From positions 41,896,492 through 41,960,491 of the forward strand of contig CM077600.1 in assembly GCA_039654915.1 (NCBI GenBank): DNA of 64,000 bases, written 5' to 3'. The position numbers and the translations under genes are program-made. Positions 34,503-46,190 of this stretch are shown here, in pieces; position 1 is the first letter of the stretch, and each line of letters opens with the position of its first letter. The notes beneath the pieces are model-generated. The model did not search any database and was not told where the DNA came from. It saw only the letters and a list, made by a program, of their open reading frames with translations. This DNA comes from Aquilaria yunnanensis (lineage: Eukaryota; Streptophyta; Magnoliopsida; Malvales; Thymelaeaceae).

Positions 34503-35669
34503 GGGACAATTACCAAATATTTCTTGAGGTTTGTTCAAACATACAGTTCTCTCCCTCATATTTCAAATAACTACAATCACCCCCTTGAAAATTAACTCCG
34601 TTGATGAACGTTACCTATGAAAAGGAAAAATACCTGACTTAGCTCCTCTGATCTTCTTTCATAAAAACTTTAGCCCCCAACTTTTTTATCTAACGATTTC
34701 CCCCACCTTTATTTAAAAAAAAAAAACACCTAAACCAAACCTACGCATACCGCCGCCGAAGCATGTCCGAAGCCCACCAGCGCTACTCTCGGTCCGTATT
34801 TCACTCTCTCTTCCCTCTCCTCTTCGGCTCTATCCTCCCTCCTCTCCTCTGCTCTTCCCTCCTCTCCTTTCTGCTTCCTCTTCCTCCACAGTTACACCGT
34901 CGACGCACGCACCAAGAGAATGGCGATTCAATTCATGCAAAGCCCATCGATGCATGCACCGAGAGAATGACGATTTGATTCTCGACGAACCGAGAGAACG
35001 GTGATTCAATTCCTGCGAAGCCCGGCGAATTATGCCGCCACACTCGTTTCTGTCGCCGGTGTCATCGAATCACTGCTCGCCATACTCGGTCGAATCTCAG
35101 ATTAGACCAAGGTATTGATGCTCGCCACACTTGAGACCGTCGAATCACTGGTACGTCCAGGAATCATGAACGATTGATTCATCGCGAACATCCGACTGAT
35201 TCATCTGATTCATCCTCGAGAGTCTATTATCACCAAGAGAAAGCACTTTCATGAAAGTGTCCATCAGACGCTCGTGGACCAGCCGGACATTGAAGGTCAC
35301 GCCAATCGTGGTTCCGATTCCCGCCGCATGCTCCTCCGGAAGCCCGGGCTAATAGGCTCAGAGAGATGGTTATTGATGATGTTGTTTGGAGTTAACGTGG
35401 CTCTTCCCTTGCCCAATCCCTTGCCTCCATTGCCCCTGGTTCCGCCCTTCTTGATACCTGGACGATTTGACCAGGTTTCAGTGGTTTGATTTTTTTTTTT
35501 TCCAGATTGATTGGTTTGATTAGTTGGGGGTAAAGTTTTTAAGGAAGAAAGTTAGGAGGGCAAAGTCAGATATTTTCTTATTTTTTTGGTAACAGGAAAT
35601 CACACTGTTAACTTAACAGGTGTAAGCGTAGGTTTTCCCAAACCGCATGAGGCTTTTTGGTAATTTCCC
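34503..35669. mobile_element. Mutator-like element 1 (non-autonomous)
   Basis: The left terminus GGGACAATTACCAAATATTT pairs with the right terminus, which reads GGGAAATTACCAAAAAGCC on the other strand; the arms align for about 170 bp. Flanks are ATAAAAATT (34494-34502) and ATAAAAATG (35670-35678), a 9-bp target duplication with one mismatch, as expected for Mutator-like elements. The interior (about 34740-35480) is GC-richer with gene-like frames but no transposase and nothing I recognise. It is the same family as 39926-46181 without its insertion (1167 versus about 1155 bp). Confidence 0.85.
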
Positions 35670-35750
35670 ATAAAAATGCACTAAAATCCAAAAATAGCCA
35701 TTGACGGAAATTGTGGAGATTATGAATACCAACAGGATACTTTAAAAAAT

Positions 35751-36282
35751 GGCCTAAATCCAAAATTCACCCCCAGACTTTACTGACTTGGGCACTTAAC
35801 CCCTTCAATTATAACTTGGGGTAACTTAACCCCTAAACTTTGTAAACTAGAACAGATAACCCATTTAACTAATGGAAATGTTCTTTTTGGTTTTTTAGAA
35901 GCTTAAATGACAATAACATTAAACAGGGAGGCTACACTTGGTGTTTTAGCATATTGCAGTCAGGTCATCTTCCTCTATAGTTCCAATTGATATGCTAAGG
36001 ATGCTCCCAATTTCCCAAGTAACTCTCTGATCTCCTATATGTGAAGCTAAGGAGGAAGACAGCCTCTCAAACAGTAATATGTTAAAATGTCAAGTTCAGT
36101 CTCCTTGTTCAATGTTATTATCATTTAAGTCCCTTGGAAACCAAAAAGAATATTTCAATCAAATAGAAAGAGTTATGTGTCCCAGTTTACAAAGTTTATG
36201 GGCAGAGTTGCCTTGAGCCATATTTGAAAGGGTTAAGTGTCTAAGTCAGCAAAGTTTAGGGGTGAATTGTGCATTTAGGGCC
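35751..36282. mobile_element. MITE with ~80-bp terminal inverted repeats
   Basis: The left end GGCCTAAATCCAAAATTCAC, then CCCCAGACTTTACTGACTTG, matches the right end read backwards: GGCCCTAAATGCACAATTCAC, then CCCTAAACTTTGCTGACTTA. The pairing continues through CACTTAACCC. It is non-coding. No clear target duplication was found. Confidence 0.7.
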
Positions 36283-36415
36283 ACCGGTTTTGAAATATAT
36301 TTTTCTCGTAAAACATCCACCAATTTTTATTAATTTTCTCTCCTTATGGTAGATAAGGAATTTATAAAATATAATTACTCCATAAAATAATATGATTCAA
36401 GTGCTTATTAGTAAA

Positions 36416-37085
36416 TACTTCATCCATCCCATATTAACTGCAATGTTGGACTTAGCACGGTTTTTTAGGCGAGTAACAATTTTCACTTCTTGGACAATTA
36501 TACCCTTTTATCCCCTTTTCTCTTGAATCGTTAAATCATTTATTCCTCCGACATTGAATCCATTTTGCCCGCATGATTCCTTTTTTTCCGAAGCCAGTCT
36601 TCAATTGCTAACACCTTCAATTCACTGATCGTCTTTGAACACAAATGATTCCAGCAACACCGATCATCTCTGTTGCGTTGATTCTAACAACGCCGATCGT
36701 CTCTGTCATGTTGATTTGACGATTCCAACCTGTCAATTCGCCAATTGACTCCATTACGTCGGTTTGTAACCTCTGCCTCCTCCATTGTGCTGATCGACGA
36801 TTCCATCTGGAAGAATAAACCCGACTAGCATCTCAATGACGCGTTTTGCTTGGTCCGGGTATTGCCGAAAAGACCAGGAATATGAGATCCTTGGTACATC
36901 TTTGTACGAAGATTAGGTGAGAAAAAAAAAACAGAGAGGATTAGATTTCAAAAGGTTTGTGAGGTTTAAGAAGAGAGGATAACAAACATTTTTGTTGCTA
37001 AAATTTGCCAAAAAGGAAACAATACAAAAAATTTGGGATGACCAAAAAAGAAATATGGTGCAAATAATATGGAATGGATAGAGTA
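36416..37085. mobile_element. Stowaway/mariner-like element with TA duplication
   Basis: TA followed by CTTCATCCATCCCATATTA (36418) pairs with the right end, which reads CTCTATCCATTCCATATTA (37083) and is flanked by TA. At about 666 bp it is longer than a typical Stowaway. The interior contains two imperfect ~38-bp units around CGATCATCTCTGTTGCGTTGA and CGATCGTCTCTGTCATGTTGA (36663-36720), a non-AT-rich segment of unknown origin. Confidence 0.65.
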
Positions 37086-37089
37086 TAAA

Positions 37090-37556
37090 ATTATCTTTTT
37101 TATAACAATGGCTCTATATTAGAAAAGAAGTAAAATTAAAAATTTTTTTTTTATAATGAAAAAATAACATAACCGAAACATAATATATGTTTATCAAACA
37201 GAATATGGAACTACATGTTTGTGCCAAAATTTTCATAAAATCCAACGATTCTCTGTATTCTTTTTAACATAAATTTTTTGTTAAACCGTTTAACTAAATT
37301 TAGATTTTTTATGATTTTAATAACTAGTATCTTGTCCATTATAAATGGTGACACATTTATTTTTAATTTATGGTGGATAGGATAAACTTTACTAGTAAAA
37401 TTATAAAAAGGTAAATCAATTAAACATTTAAAGGAAAATTGTAGGTTAAAAAATTTTAAGGAATATTGGTTTTTATGAAAATTTTGACATAGATAAATAT
37501 TTTCATATTTTGTAATCAACTTATAGCTCAAAGGAACTTGAAAATGATAGAGATTG
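37090..37556. other. Intergenic AT-rich DNA, no gene seen
   Basis: The - strand frame at 37211-37531 is AT-rich and Lys/Asn/Phe-rich, as random AT-rich DNA would be. It is not called. Confidence 0.5.
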
Positions 37557-39341
37557 TGTCATGCCTAGGACTTGTATAGGCCATAGGTTGTACATGAAAT
37601 AAAAGTAATAGGTTAAGGGAGGCATGACAAAGTAAAATGATTTAACCAAGTCTAAGGAAAGTGGTACTATTGGTGCTAATGTACACATGTGTGTGCATAT
37701 GCACATAACAGATTTAAGGTAATTTTACCTTTCGAGCAACTTTAAGGGCTTGAATGCCTAAGTTAGAAATGAGGCCTAAGGCTAAGAAAACTAAGGAAAG
37801 TGGCCAAGAAAGGGAAAGAAAACTAAAGTGCATTATCGAGTGCACTATGGTGCACTTAGGGTGCATATGCGTTTGTATTGAGATTTGAGAACTTAGTTGT
37901 CCAAATTAAAACTCAAATTAGGTGTTAGGAATGGACTAAAAATGTTGAAAAGTTGGTTAATTGAACAGGCCAAAGTTAAATACCTCAATTAGGGGGTTAA
38001 GACCAAAATTAGTATACCTAGTATGACCTTATTAGACCCCTTTCATTGCTTTCTCTTTTCCTCTAACTTGAGCTGCTTGGCAAGCAGATTTTAGTGGTCT
38101 TGGTTGGGATAGAACTTGTTCCAAAGGTCTAGGGTGGTTGCGTGAGAGTTATAAGGAGAGAGAAGTGAATTTAATTGAGTTTCACCGAAAGAAAGTTACT
38201 TTGGCCACAAGGTGTTGAAGGCTATCCAAAACTGAGCTTGGTTGTGTGTCCAACACCTATCTTTTCTGGTAAGGGTTCCAAACAAGTTCTTCCTTTGAAT
38301 TCCAGCTTTGATTTTGTGTGTTCTTGAGGAAGAAGAGCCCTAGGAGATGGCTTAGAGCCAAGGAAACCTAGGAGCTAAGTAGGGGCTAGGGTGCCAAGAG
38401 CATTAGGTGTTATGTTATGGCTAGATTATGTTAAGGTAAGCATTAAGGCCTTGTTTCAAGTTTAGCTAGGCTTGTACAAGGTCATGAGATCTATATTTTA
38501 AAGTGAAATAACATAAATTAAACTAATAAAATAAAAACAAACGCTATGAAATGCTTGCTATGGCCTAGACTTGTTAGGTGTGTGTTGTGGTATGTGTGTT
38601 TTGTGTGCGCATTGTTGTTTGGATGCATGTGCTAACCTCATATTATGTTTTTAGTATATTGTTCTGTATTTGTGGCTTGTCTTCTATGTCTTACTTTGTA
38701 GGTTTTAGCTTGGGAATGAATTATATATATGTTGTGCACAATGCTTCAGGCATTGTAGCACTTAGTGCTGTTTTGGGCTCTTACTGAGTAGAATGTACTC
38801 ACACTCGGTTTCTTTATGTTTTAGGGAAGAAAATTGAGGATTATTTGTGTACCTAACAACTTGAGGAAGTGTGTGAATTTTCAAGTATGTCTTGGATGCC
38901 TAAGAATAATGGTAACCTAACAATGCTCAATATGTTAACTCAAGTGTTTATGTTATAAGCTCTTATAGCTGTTGTGGGACTATCTACATTTGGGTTTGTT
39001 TTAGTTCTTAGGAAAACTAAAGACTTTGTAAATGAGCATAAGAAAGAATGACATGTAAAACTTGAAGTGTATGGGTGCATGTGTCTTGGTTGTATATAGG
39101 AGGCCCTAAAGTAGGCCTACAAGACACCTAAGTATGTTGGCTTGAACCTGCCTTTGTACCTTATAATTTTGGCAATGTAAGTGATGTGCTAATCAGCTTG
39201 GCATGTAAATAAAATGGCTATATGTTACTTAAGCATGTGTCTTGTGTTGCACTTGGTAGACTCGAAGGTAGGCCTGCCAAAACACTTGTGTGTGCACTTT
39301 ACCCTCCAAGACATAACTTTTCTATATGGCATGTTTTGACA
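37557..39341. mobile_element. Probable solo LTR of a Ty3-gypsy retrotransposon
   Basis: The segment begins TGTCATGCCTAGGACTTG and ends CATGTTTTGACA, so TGTCA...TGACA gives the short inverted ends of an LTR. The first 75 bp also form a palindromic start (TGTCATGCCT ... GGCATGACA, ending near 37628), which is typical of gypsy LTRs with a TGTCAYGCC start. The phrase TACTGAGTAGAATGTACTCACACT near 38780 is of a kind often seen inside such LTRs. I found no matching 5-bp target duplication, no internal region and no second LTR, so 'solo LTR' is an inference. Confidence 0.45.
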
Positions 39342-39925
39342 ATCCAGTTTGTACTTCTTTCATTTTTTTCCTTCAAGATACATCTAAAACTAGTTTAACT
39401 TGAATTTTTGGCACAAAACAGATACCATTTAATTAGCCGAATGATTTTTGTTATTTCTTAACTAAAACCAAGAGACCAAGTTAAAATTTTGGCTAAGTAT
39501 CATGGGTGGGCATCTAAACTAATAAACCTCCTAATTGGCATTCAAATGCATGGGGGTGGAGGTGATTTAAGGCATGATAAATGAAAATGGTGGTAGATTG
39601 ACAAGTGGGAAAGTCTCAACATTTTTTATATAGAGCTCATGCTTCCATGGGTTGAAACTATAGTTTTTATATTTCTTTATAGATTTTTCTAAATTATGCT
39701 TATTTAAACTTATGGAATAAACAATTATTTAACCAAATCATATTCAATTAAAGAATGACTAGTACAAATTTTTTTAATCCACTTAACTATTTTTGAAAGT
39801 CATTTAAGTAATCATTTTAGTTATCTTTGAAACATGCGGAAATTCATGACTATAATTATCTAATAAATTATTTTGAAGCTTATTGAAATGTCAAAAAAAG
39901 GTTACCGATGGATTATTATTTTTTT
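39342..39925. other. Intergenic AT-rich DNA
   Basis: AT-rich. No coding region is seen between the probable solo LTR and the next Mutator-like element. Confidence 0.5.
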
Positions 39926-40707
39926 GGGAAACTTACCAAAATCTCACTGAGGTTTGGGGTAACCTACAGTTATGTATCTCATTTTTCAAAAACCTACATT
40001 TACCCTCTCCAATATTAACACTGTTAATCGCCATTACAAAAAGAAAGAGAAAACGTCTAACTTTGCCATCTTAGCCTTGTTCCTTAGAAATTTTACCCCC
40101 CAACTTATACATCTAACAAGCCACTCCCTCTTTCTCAACGCCTCGCCCAAATCCACCACCTGCATAGAAAATCGATCATTGGACTCGAAGCCTCTCTGAT
40201 CTATTTCGCCATTATCGAGCAAAACCAAATGCGAATTAAGGTCTATTGGTCGATTCTTCCGTGGCCTGACCCTCACCTCCCTCCAAATTCACCGCTGCAG
40301 ACTCAGGCAAAACCAATTGCTGGCGACCCTAGCCTCCCTCCGTATCCACCACCTCAGACTCTGCCCGGCCCTCACCTCATTCTGTATCCACTACCAGTGA
40401 CTCCTCCTCACCCCACAATGGAAGACATCACCGGTGCTGGCTCCGTTAGCCACGTGGGCCAATGTCATCAAAATCGACTCGGCCTTCCAACGAATGGAAC
40501 TTTGGGGATACGGAGCTTGGAGAACGATTGGAGAAGAAGAGAGATGCAATGAAGAACGATTGGAGAATGATTGGAGAAGCAGATAGCTATTTGTGGCGTC
40601 TCAAACTCAAATCTGCCACATCTCGATCTTCACTTCATTGTTTGTCCGGCTAGTAAACGAAGCGAGGATGAATCACAATCGGGCATTCTGCAATCGCGCA
40701 TGGAAGC

Positions 40708-41031
40708 TGTTAGGAATCAGAACGTAAGCACAAAGTAAAGAGACACGAGAATTTATGAGGAAAACCCCAAATCGGGGAGAAACCTCGGGCGGCAAGCCGG
40801 AAGAAAGAATTCACTAAGAAAGAAGAAGAATACAATCTAAGTGACTACTAGATTGTGGGACGAATTCTAATTGTCACAACTAAGCTCCTTATATAAGGAG
40901 TTGAAGGTACCAAGACCCTTTCTATGGCCAATGTGGGATGAAGGGTGAAATATGGAGCTAAGGCATTAAGCCTTTGTTTCCTAGTCCATGTGGGATGAAG
41001 GTTAAGAACAAAGTTGAGGCAATCTTCAACA
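40708..41031 (-). repeat. Copia 3' LTR (left)
   Basis: 324 bp, starting TGTTAGGAATCAGAACG and ending CAATCTTCAACA on the + strand. The transcript is on the - strand, so this is the 3' LTR. A CTCCTTATATAAGGAG palindrome (about 40886-40901) includes a TATA motif, the likely core promoter or processing element of the LTR. Confidence 0.95.
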
Positions 41032-41032
41032 A

Positions 41033-41043
41033 TCTCCACCTTG
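41033..41043 (-). other. Copia polypurine tract
   Basis: CAAGGTGGAGA read on the - strand, ending one or two bases before the 3' LTR. It serves as primer for plus-strand DNA synthesis. Confidence 0.8.
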
Positions 41044-41142
41044 CATCAATTTTGTTGTACATGAACAAAACTCCACCTTCATACCAAATTGATCTGTAAC
41101 CTTCTTCTCTGATCTTCACAGCCACCTCCAAATAAGTGATAA

Positions 41143-44100
41143 TCAACAAATAAGATTTACTAAGTCCAAACAATGTTTGAACTTAGATCCAGGAAGAGTC
41201 TTCATCATCATATCAGCAGCATTATCCAGCGTACTAACCTTCATGATCACAATATCACCTTTATCAACAATTTCACGAACAAAGTGATATTTGACTCCAA
41301 TATGTTTAGTACGCTCATGAAACATGCTATCTTTTGTCAAGAAAATAGCACTTTGGCTATCACAATATATCTTTAGCCTGCGATCATCTTGAGTAAGCTC
41401 TGTATAAATATTTCTAAGCCAAATTGCTTCCTTCATTGCTTCAGTGATTGCCATATACTCTGCTTCTGCAGTTGAAAGAGCAACTGTTGCTTGTAGGCAA
41501 GCCTTCCAGCTCATAGCACAACCACCGAATGTAAAAATGTAACCTGATGTGGATCGTCGAGTGTCAAGATTACCCGCGTAGTCAGAATCCACATATCCAA
41601 TCAATCCAGCTTTAGAACCGCCAAACTCAAGATAAGCCGTAGTTGTACCTTTTAGATATCTTAATATCCATTTTACTGCTTGCCAATGCTCTTGTCCTAG
41701 ATTAGCCATGTAACGGCTCACAATGCTAACTGCATGTGCTAAGTCGGGACGCGTGCAAACCATTGCATACATAATGCTCCCAACAGCACTTGCATATGGT
41801 ATTTTCTCCATCTTCTTAATTTCTTCATTTGTTGTCGGACATTGATGCGATGATAACTTGAAGTGTGCAGCAAGAGGTGTAGAAACTGATTTGGCTTTGC
41901 TCATGTCAAACCTCTCCAGAACTTTGCGTACATAACCCTCCTGTGAAAGATAAAGCTTCCTAGCCTTACGATCACGCCTGATCTCCATGCCTAGGATGCG
42001 TTTTGCTGCACCTAAATCCTTCATATCAAATTCTGCACTTAATTGCGCCTTAATCTTGGCAATTTCTGACTTGCTCCTTGCTGCGATAAGCATGTCATCC
42101 ACATAAAGCAGTAAGTATGTGAATGAACCATCTCCAACTGGTCTCATGTAGACACATGAATCATAACTGTTTCTCCTGAAACCAAGATTCAAAGCAAACA
42201 TATCAAAGCATTTATACCATTGTCGAGGTGATTGTTTGAGGCCATATAATGACTTCTGGAGTTTGCAGACATGGTCCTCCTTCCCCTCGACCTTAAAACC
42301 TTCGGGTTGCTCCATGTAGATTTCTTCCTTTAAATCACCATGCAGAAAAGCTATTTTAACATCAAGTTGCTCCAACTCAAGATCATCTAACGCAACAAGA
42401 CCAAGAAACAGTCGGATAGAACTATGCTTCACAACAGGAGAATAAATATCATTAAAGTCAACTCCCGGTACCTGGCTAAAGCCTTTTGCAACTAGTCTAG
42501 CTTTATACCTTGGTTCTTCAACTCCGGGAATTCGTTCTTTCTTCTTGAACACCCACTTGCACTTGACAGTTCTTTTACCTTTGGGTAGTTTAGCTAGTGT
42601 CCAAGTGTCATTCTTTTGAAGCGATTCCATCTCTTCTTTCATAGCTACAACCCACTTAGAAGAATCTGGACAGTTAGTTGCATCTTTATAATTTGCAGGT
42701 TCAAAACAACTCTCTGTCTCTTCAGCAGCTGCAAAAGCAAACCCAACAAAGTCTGCTTCCTCAATTAACCTCTTTCGAGGCATACCTTGATTGCTACGAT
42801 GGGGACGATTGATAGCAATAGAATGAGAAGGCTGAATGTCATCAGTTGAGGCTTGTTGCTCCACCTCAACTTGTGTATCCTTGACATCCTGATCATGACT
42901 TTTAGGATGTATTTGGAGCTCCACCTTGCTTCCAATCTTTTCCTTCTCAATGCTTGGATCAACGACAGTCAACTCCTCCTTTTGATGCAACATGGATGTC
43001 TCGTCAAACATAACATTCCTGGCTGTGAAAACTTTGGAAGTATGAGGATTCCATAATTTATACCCTTTAACTCCTGTAGTGTATCCTAGAAAGACACATT
43101 TAATCGATCTAGGATCTAACTTCCCTTCATTCACATATGCATAAGCAGGACATCCAAATATCTTAAGATCATTATAGTTAGCCAGACTGCCCGACCAAAC
43201 TTCTTCAGGTGTCTTTAAACCAATAAAAGTATGAGGAGATCTGTTTACCAGAAAACAAGCTGTAGAGACTGCCTCTGCCCAAAATTTCTTCCCCAATCTA
43301 GAGTTTGAAAGCATGCATCTTGCCTTTTCCAACAAGGTTCTGTTCATCCGTTCTGCTACACCATTTTGTTGTAGAGTCCCTGGAACAGTCAGATGGCGAA
43401 CAATACCTTGATCCTTGCAGTATTGTTTGAATTCTCCCGAACAGAATTCCAAACCATTATCTGTCCTTAGCCGTTTCACCTGCTTCCCAGTCTGCTTCTC
43501 GATCAGAGTCTTCCACTGCTTAAATGCGACAAAGGCTTCATTCTTATGCTTCAAGAAATATGCCCAAACCTTCCTTGAAAAATCATCAATGAAGGTAACC
43601 ATGTAACGAGCTCCACCAAGAGATGCCTCACGAGACGGTCCCCAAACATCAGCATGAATATAATCAAGAGTTCCTTTAGTGTTATGTTTTGCAGGAGTAG
43701 TAAAAGAGATTCTCTTTTGCTTTCCAAATAAGCAATGTTCGCAGAAATCTAACTTACTGACCTTTTGTTCTCCGAGTAGTCCTCTTTTGCTCAGCTCAGA
43801 AATGCCTCTTTCACTCATATGGCCTAGCCTCATGTGCCACAATTTTGTCACCTCCTCATCAGACATAGATGATTCAGCAACTGCAGATTGGCCTTCCACG
43901 GTCTTGCCATCCAAAATGTAGAGCTTTCCTTTCCGCTGGCCTTTCATGACTACCAATGATCCTTTGACGATTTTCAGCGAACCATCCCTGCCAATAAAGG
44001 AACAACCATTTTCTTCCAATGTACTTAAAGAAATTAAATTTCTTCTCATATCAAGGACATGGCGAACATTTGATAGTGTTCTCACTATCCCATCATGCAT

Positions 44101-45138
44101 TCGAATTTTGATGTCACCGATGCCTGCAATTCTACATACATTATCATTCCCCATCATGACTACTCCTCGATTGACCGGTTCATATGTGTAAAACCAGTCC
44201 TTATGGGGAGTCAAATGGAATGAGCAAGCAGAATCCATGGTCCATTCGCCACTCCTGCTACTTTCTGCTTGTGCAGTTATATGAGCTTCTGCGCTGTTTA
44301 TAGATGAGTTTTCAGCAACTAAAGCAAAGTCATCTTCATTGGTGGCAATACTAGCCTCATCTGGTGGACTTTGCTTGTTCTTGTCTCCATTTTCAGCATT
44401 TTGATTCTTCTTCTTTAATTTGTAACAATCATCCTTAATGTGACCTTTCTTCTTACAATAGTTGCAATAAAGATTCCGATGTTTTGACTTGGACCTTGAA
44501 GATGATCCTCTATCATTCTTTCTTTCAACTGATCTGCCTCTTGAATACAAGCCTTCTCCGCTTTCCTCACGCTTTGAAGTGTCCATTCTATCTCTTGACA
44601 ATAAACTGGAACAAACTTCATCTAAAGTTATTGTATCTTTTCCATAAAGCATGGTATCACGGAAACTATTGTATGATGTTGGCAAATGATATAATAAAAG
44701 CATAGCCAAATCCTCACCATCGGTCTTAACATCAAGATTTTCTAAATCATTGATGATCTCTCTGAATTCTTCAAGATATGATTTAATAGACTTACCTTCT
44801 GACAGCTTATGCGAGTACAGCCTGGATTTAGCGTACAAGCGACTTGCTGGACTTTTTGTCATAAGAAGCGATTCAAGCTTCAACCATAAGCTGGCAGCAG
44901 TTGTCTCCTTACTGACCTCTTGAAGAATCTCCGTTGATAAGTGCAACTGAATTTGAGCGAGTGCCTTCAGATTCTTTCTCTCCTTCTCCTGCTCTGTTCC
45001 GGACATATTCTCCATCCCGAGTAGTGCCTCATCCAAATCAGGACTTATAAGAATTGCTTTCATCTTGATTTTCCAAATTGAAAACTTTGTGCTATACGTG
45101 AGTGGTGCTATATCAAGCTTTGTCGATGTCGAAGCCAT
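41143..45138 (-). CDS. Copia Gag-Pol polyprotein
   Basis: One uninterrupted frame of 1331 aa from the ATG at 45138. Domains in order: Gag (UBN2-type, about 1-185); CCHC zinc knuckle [14 protein letters not shown] (225-238); aspartic protease around DSACSFHLT (303-311); integrase zinc site H436, H441, C467, C470, then catalytic D498 (HADVWGPS), D561 (RTDNGLEF) and E597 (GVAERMNR); reverse transcriptase with [12 protein letters not shown] (926-937) and YVDD (1013-1016); and RNase H (about 1180-1320: [33 protein letters not shown]). All catalytic residues that I can check are present. The frame is open 78 codons further upstream to 45372, but that stretch is a tandem repeat in the leader, so I start at MASTSTK. 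The element supplies its own enzymes for replication. Confidence 0.96.
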   Translation of the reverse strand: MASTSTKLDIAPLTYSTKFSIWKIKMKAILISPDLDEALLGMENMSGTEQEKERKNLKALAQIQLHLSTEILQEVSKETTAASLWLKLESLLMTKSPASRLYAKSRLYSHKLSEGKSIKSYLEEFREIINDLENLDVKTDGEDLAMLLLYHLPTSYNSFRDTMLYGKDTITLDEVCSSLLSRDRMDTSKREESGEGLYSRGRSVERKNDRGSSSRSKSKHRNLYCNYCKKKGHIKDDCYKLKKKNQNAENGDKNKQSPPDEASIATNEDDFALVAENSSINSAEAHITAQAESSRSGEWTMDSACSFHLTPHKDWFYTYEPVNRGVVMMGNDNVCRIAGIGDIKIRMHDGIVRTLSNVRHVLDMRRNLISLSTLEENGCSFIGRDGSLKIVKGSLVVMKGQRKGKLYILDGKTVEGQSAVAESSMSDEEVTKLWHMRLGHMSERGISELSKRGLLGEQKVSKLDFCEHCLFGKQKRISFTTPAKHNTKGTLDYIHADVWGPSREASLGGARYMVTFIDDFSRKVWAYFLKHKNEAFVAFKQWKTLIEKQTGKQVKRLRTDNGLEFCSGEFKQYCKDQGIVRHLTVPGTLQQNGVAERMNRTLLEKARCMLSNSRLGKKFWAEAVSTACFLVNRSPHTFIGLKTPEEVWSGSLANYNDLKIFGCPAYAYVNEGKLDPRSIKCVFLGYTTGVKGYKLWNPHTSKVFTARNVMFDETSMLHQKEELTVVDPSIEKEKIGSKVELQIHPKSHDQDVKDTQVEVEQQASTDDIQPSHSIAINRPHRSNQGMPRKRLIEEADFVGFAFAAAEETESCFEPANYKDATNCPDSSKWVVAMKEEMESLQKNDTWTLAKLPKGKRTVKCKWVFKKKERIPGVEEPRYKARLVAKGFSQVPGVDFNDIYSPVVKHSSIRLFLGLVALDDLELEQLDVKIAFLHGDLKEEIYMEQPEGFKVEGKEDHVCKLQKSLYGLKQSPRQWYKCFDMFALNLGFRRNSYDSCVYMRPVGDGSFTYLLLYVDDMLIAARSKSEIAKIKAQLSAEFDMKDLGAAKRILGMEIRRDRKARKLYLSQEGYVRKVLERFDMSKAKSVSTPLAAHFKLSSHQCPTTNEEIKKMEKIPYASAVGSIMYAMVCTRPDLAHAVSIVSRYMANLGQEHWQAVKWILRYLKGTTTAYLEFGGSKAGLIGYVDSDYAGNLDTRRSTSGYIFTFGGCAMSWKACLQATVALSTAEAEYMAITEAMKEAIWLRNIYTELTQDDRRLKIYCDSQSAIFLTKDSMFHERTKHIGVKYHFVREIVDKGDIVIMKVSTLDNAADMMMKTLPGSKFKHCLDLVNLIC

Positions 45139-45191
45139 CACAGCTCTGCAACGAGCTTTCTGAGCAAAAATAAGCTCTGACAATTTCACGT

Positions 45192-45367
45192 GAATAGTAA
45201 CTGTACACATGAATAGTGACAGTATATGGGAACAGTAACCGTATACAGGAATAGTGATCGTATACGGAAATAATACTCGTATACAGAAACAATATGTGAA
45301 TAGTAACCATATACGGGAATAGTGATTGTATACGGGAATAGTAACTGTATATGAGAATAGTACATAC
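45192..45367 (-). repeat. 19-bp minisatellite in the copia leader
   Basis: About nine to ten units of a 19-bp word such as GAATAGTGATCGTATACGG run between the primer-binding site and the gag start codon. One unit is cut to 11 bp (about 45287-45297). Most units carry the palindrome GTATAC. Because 19 is not a multiple of three, the upstream protein extension that it would encode changes from unit to unit and is unlikely to be a real domain. Confidence 0.9.
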
Positions 45368-45463
45368 CACAAATTGATAAACTACTTATTTTTGATGTGG
45401 AGGATCCGCCTATTAGGGGCAACCACAGAGCATACTATAAGCAGCTATCACTAACCTAACCTT

Positions 45464-45476
45464 GGCTCTGATACCA
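45464..45476 (-). other. Copia primer-binding site
   Basis: TGGTATCAGAGCC on the - strand, three bases inside the 5' LTR. It is the standard plant copia site for initiator methionine tRNA priming. Confidence 0.95.
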
Positions 45477-45479
45477 GTT

Positions 45480-45803
45480 TGTTAGGAATCAGAACGTAAG
45501 CACAAAGTAAAGAGACACGATAATTTATGAGGAAAACCCCAAATCAGGGAAAAACCTCGGGCGGCAAGCCGGAAGAAAGAATTCACTAAGAAAGAAGAAG
45601 AATACAATCTAAGTGACTACTAGATTGTGGGACGAATTCTAATTGTCACAACTAAGCTCCTTATATAAGGAGTTGAAGGTACCAAGACCCTTTCTATGGC
45701 CAATGTGGGATGAAGGGTGAAATATGGAGCTAAGGCATTAAGCCTTTGTTTCCTAGTCCATGTGGGATGAAGGTTAAGAACAAAGTTGAGGCAATCTTCA
45801 ACA
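45480..45803 (-). repeat. Copia 5' LTR (right)
   Basis: 324 bp and colinear with the left LTR. By eye there are three substitutions, all in the first 75 bp of + strand sequence (about 45521, 45546 and 45551). It drives transcription leftwards into the internal region. Confidence 0.95.
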
Positions 45804-46190
45804 GAAGCAATCTGGATTTTTGGCGTTTTCAATCCTTGTTGCTGGTATGAAATTTCATTCTGAAGTTTGCTCTTTTATGGCAGAACATCCGATTCATTCA
45901 TAGCGAATGATTGGTTCATAGTAATCAAACGGCTGGCTGAACAAGGGCCAATTGAACATGTTTTGTTTTTTGTTATGGGTATTGTTTTTGTTTCGATGTA
46001 GAAGCTGGGGGTAAAGTTTATATGGATGAAAGCTATGAAGGCAAATTGAGGCATTTTCTCTTTTATTTTGTAACAGTGAATGACAGAATTAGTTTTGAAA
46101 GGGGATAACGTAGGTTTCCAAAAAATGGGGGACACAACTGTAGGTTACCTCAAACCTCATGGGGTTATTGGTAATTTTTTCTATATTTTT

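Larger units (their letters stand above)
40703..45808 (-). mobile_element. Full-length Ty1-copia LTR retrotransposon
   Basis: Two 324-bp LTRs (40708-41031 and 45480-45803), each TG...CA, are flanked by GAAGC at 40703-40707 and 45804-45808. The element reads on the - strand. The primer-binding site TGGTATCAGAGCC (45476-45464) lies 3 bp inside the right-hand (5') LTR and is complementary to initiator tRNA-Met. The polypurine tract CAAGGTGGAGA borders the left-hand (3') LTR (about 41033-41043). By eye the LTRs differ at 3 of 324 positions, so the insertion is recent. Gag-Pol is one open frame, so it may be autonomous. The pol order (integrase before RT) proves copia; the domain sequence looks Tork/Tnt1-like. 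Confidence 0.97.
39926..46181. mobile_element. Mutator-like element 2, interrupted by a copia element
   Basis: The left terminus GGGAAACTTACCAAAATCTC and the right terminus (other strand: GAAAAAATTACCAATAACCCC) pair over about 200 bp, through ACCTACAGTT and ACTTTACCCCC-type words. Flanks are TATTTTTTT (39917-39925) and TATATTTTT (46182-46190), a 9-bp duplication with one mismatch. Removing the copia insertion (40708-45803 plus one 5-bp target copy) leaves about 1155 bp. The interior on the left (40140-40650) is GC-rich and gene-like with no domain that I recognise. Confidence 0.85.

Noticed and set aside
45139..45372. N-terminal 78-residue extension of the copia polyprotein
   Set aside because: It is encoded by a 19-bp tandem repeat in the leader. 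The normal Gag N-terminus begins at the ATG at 45138.
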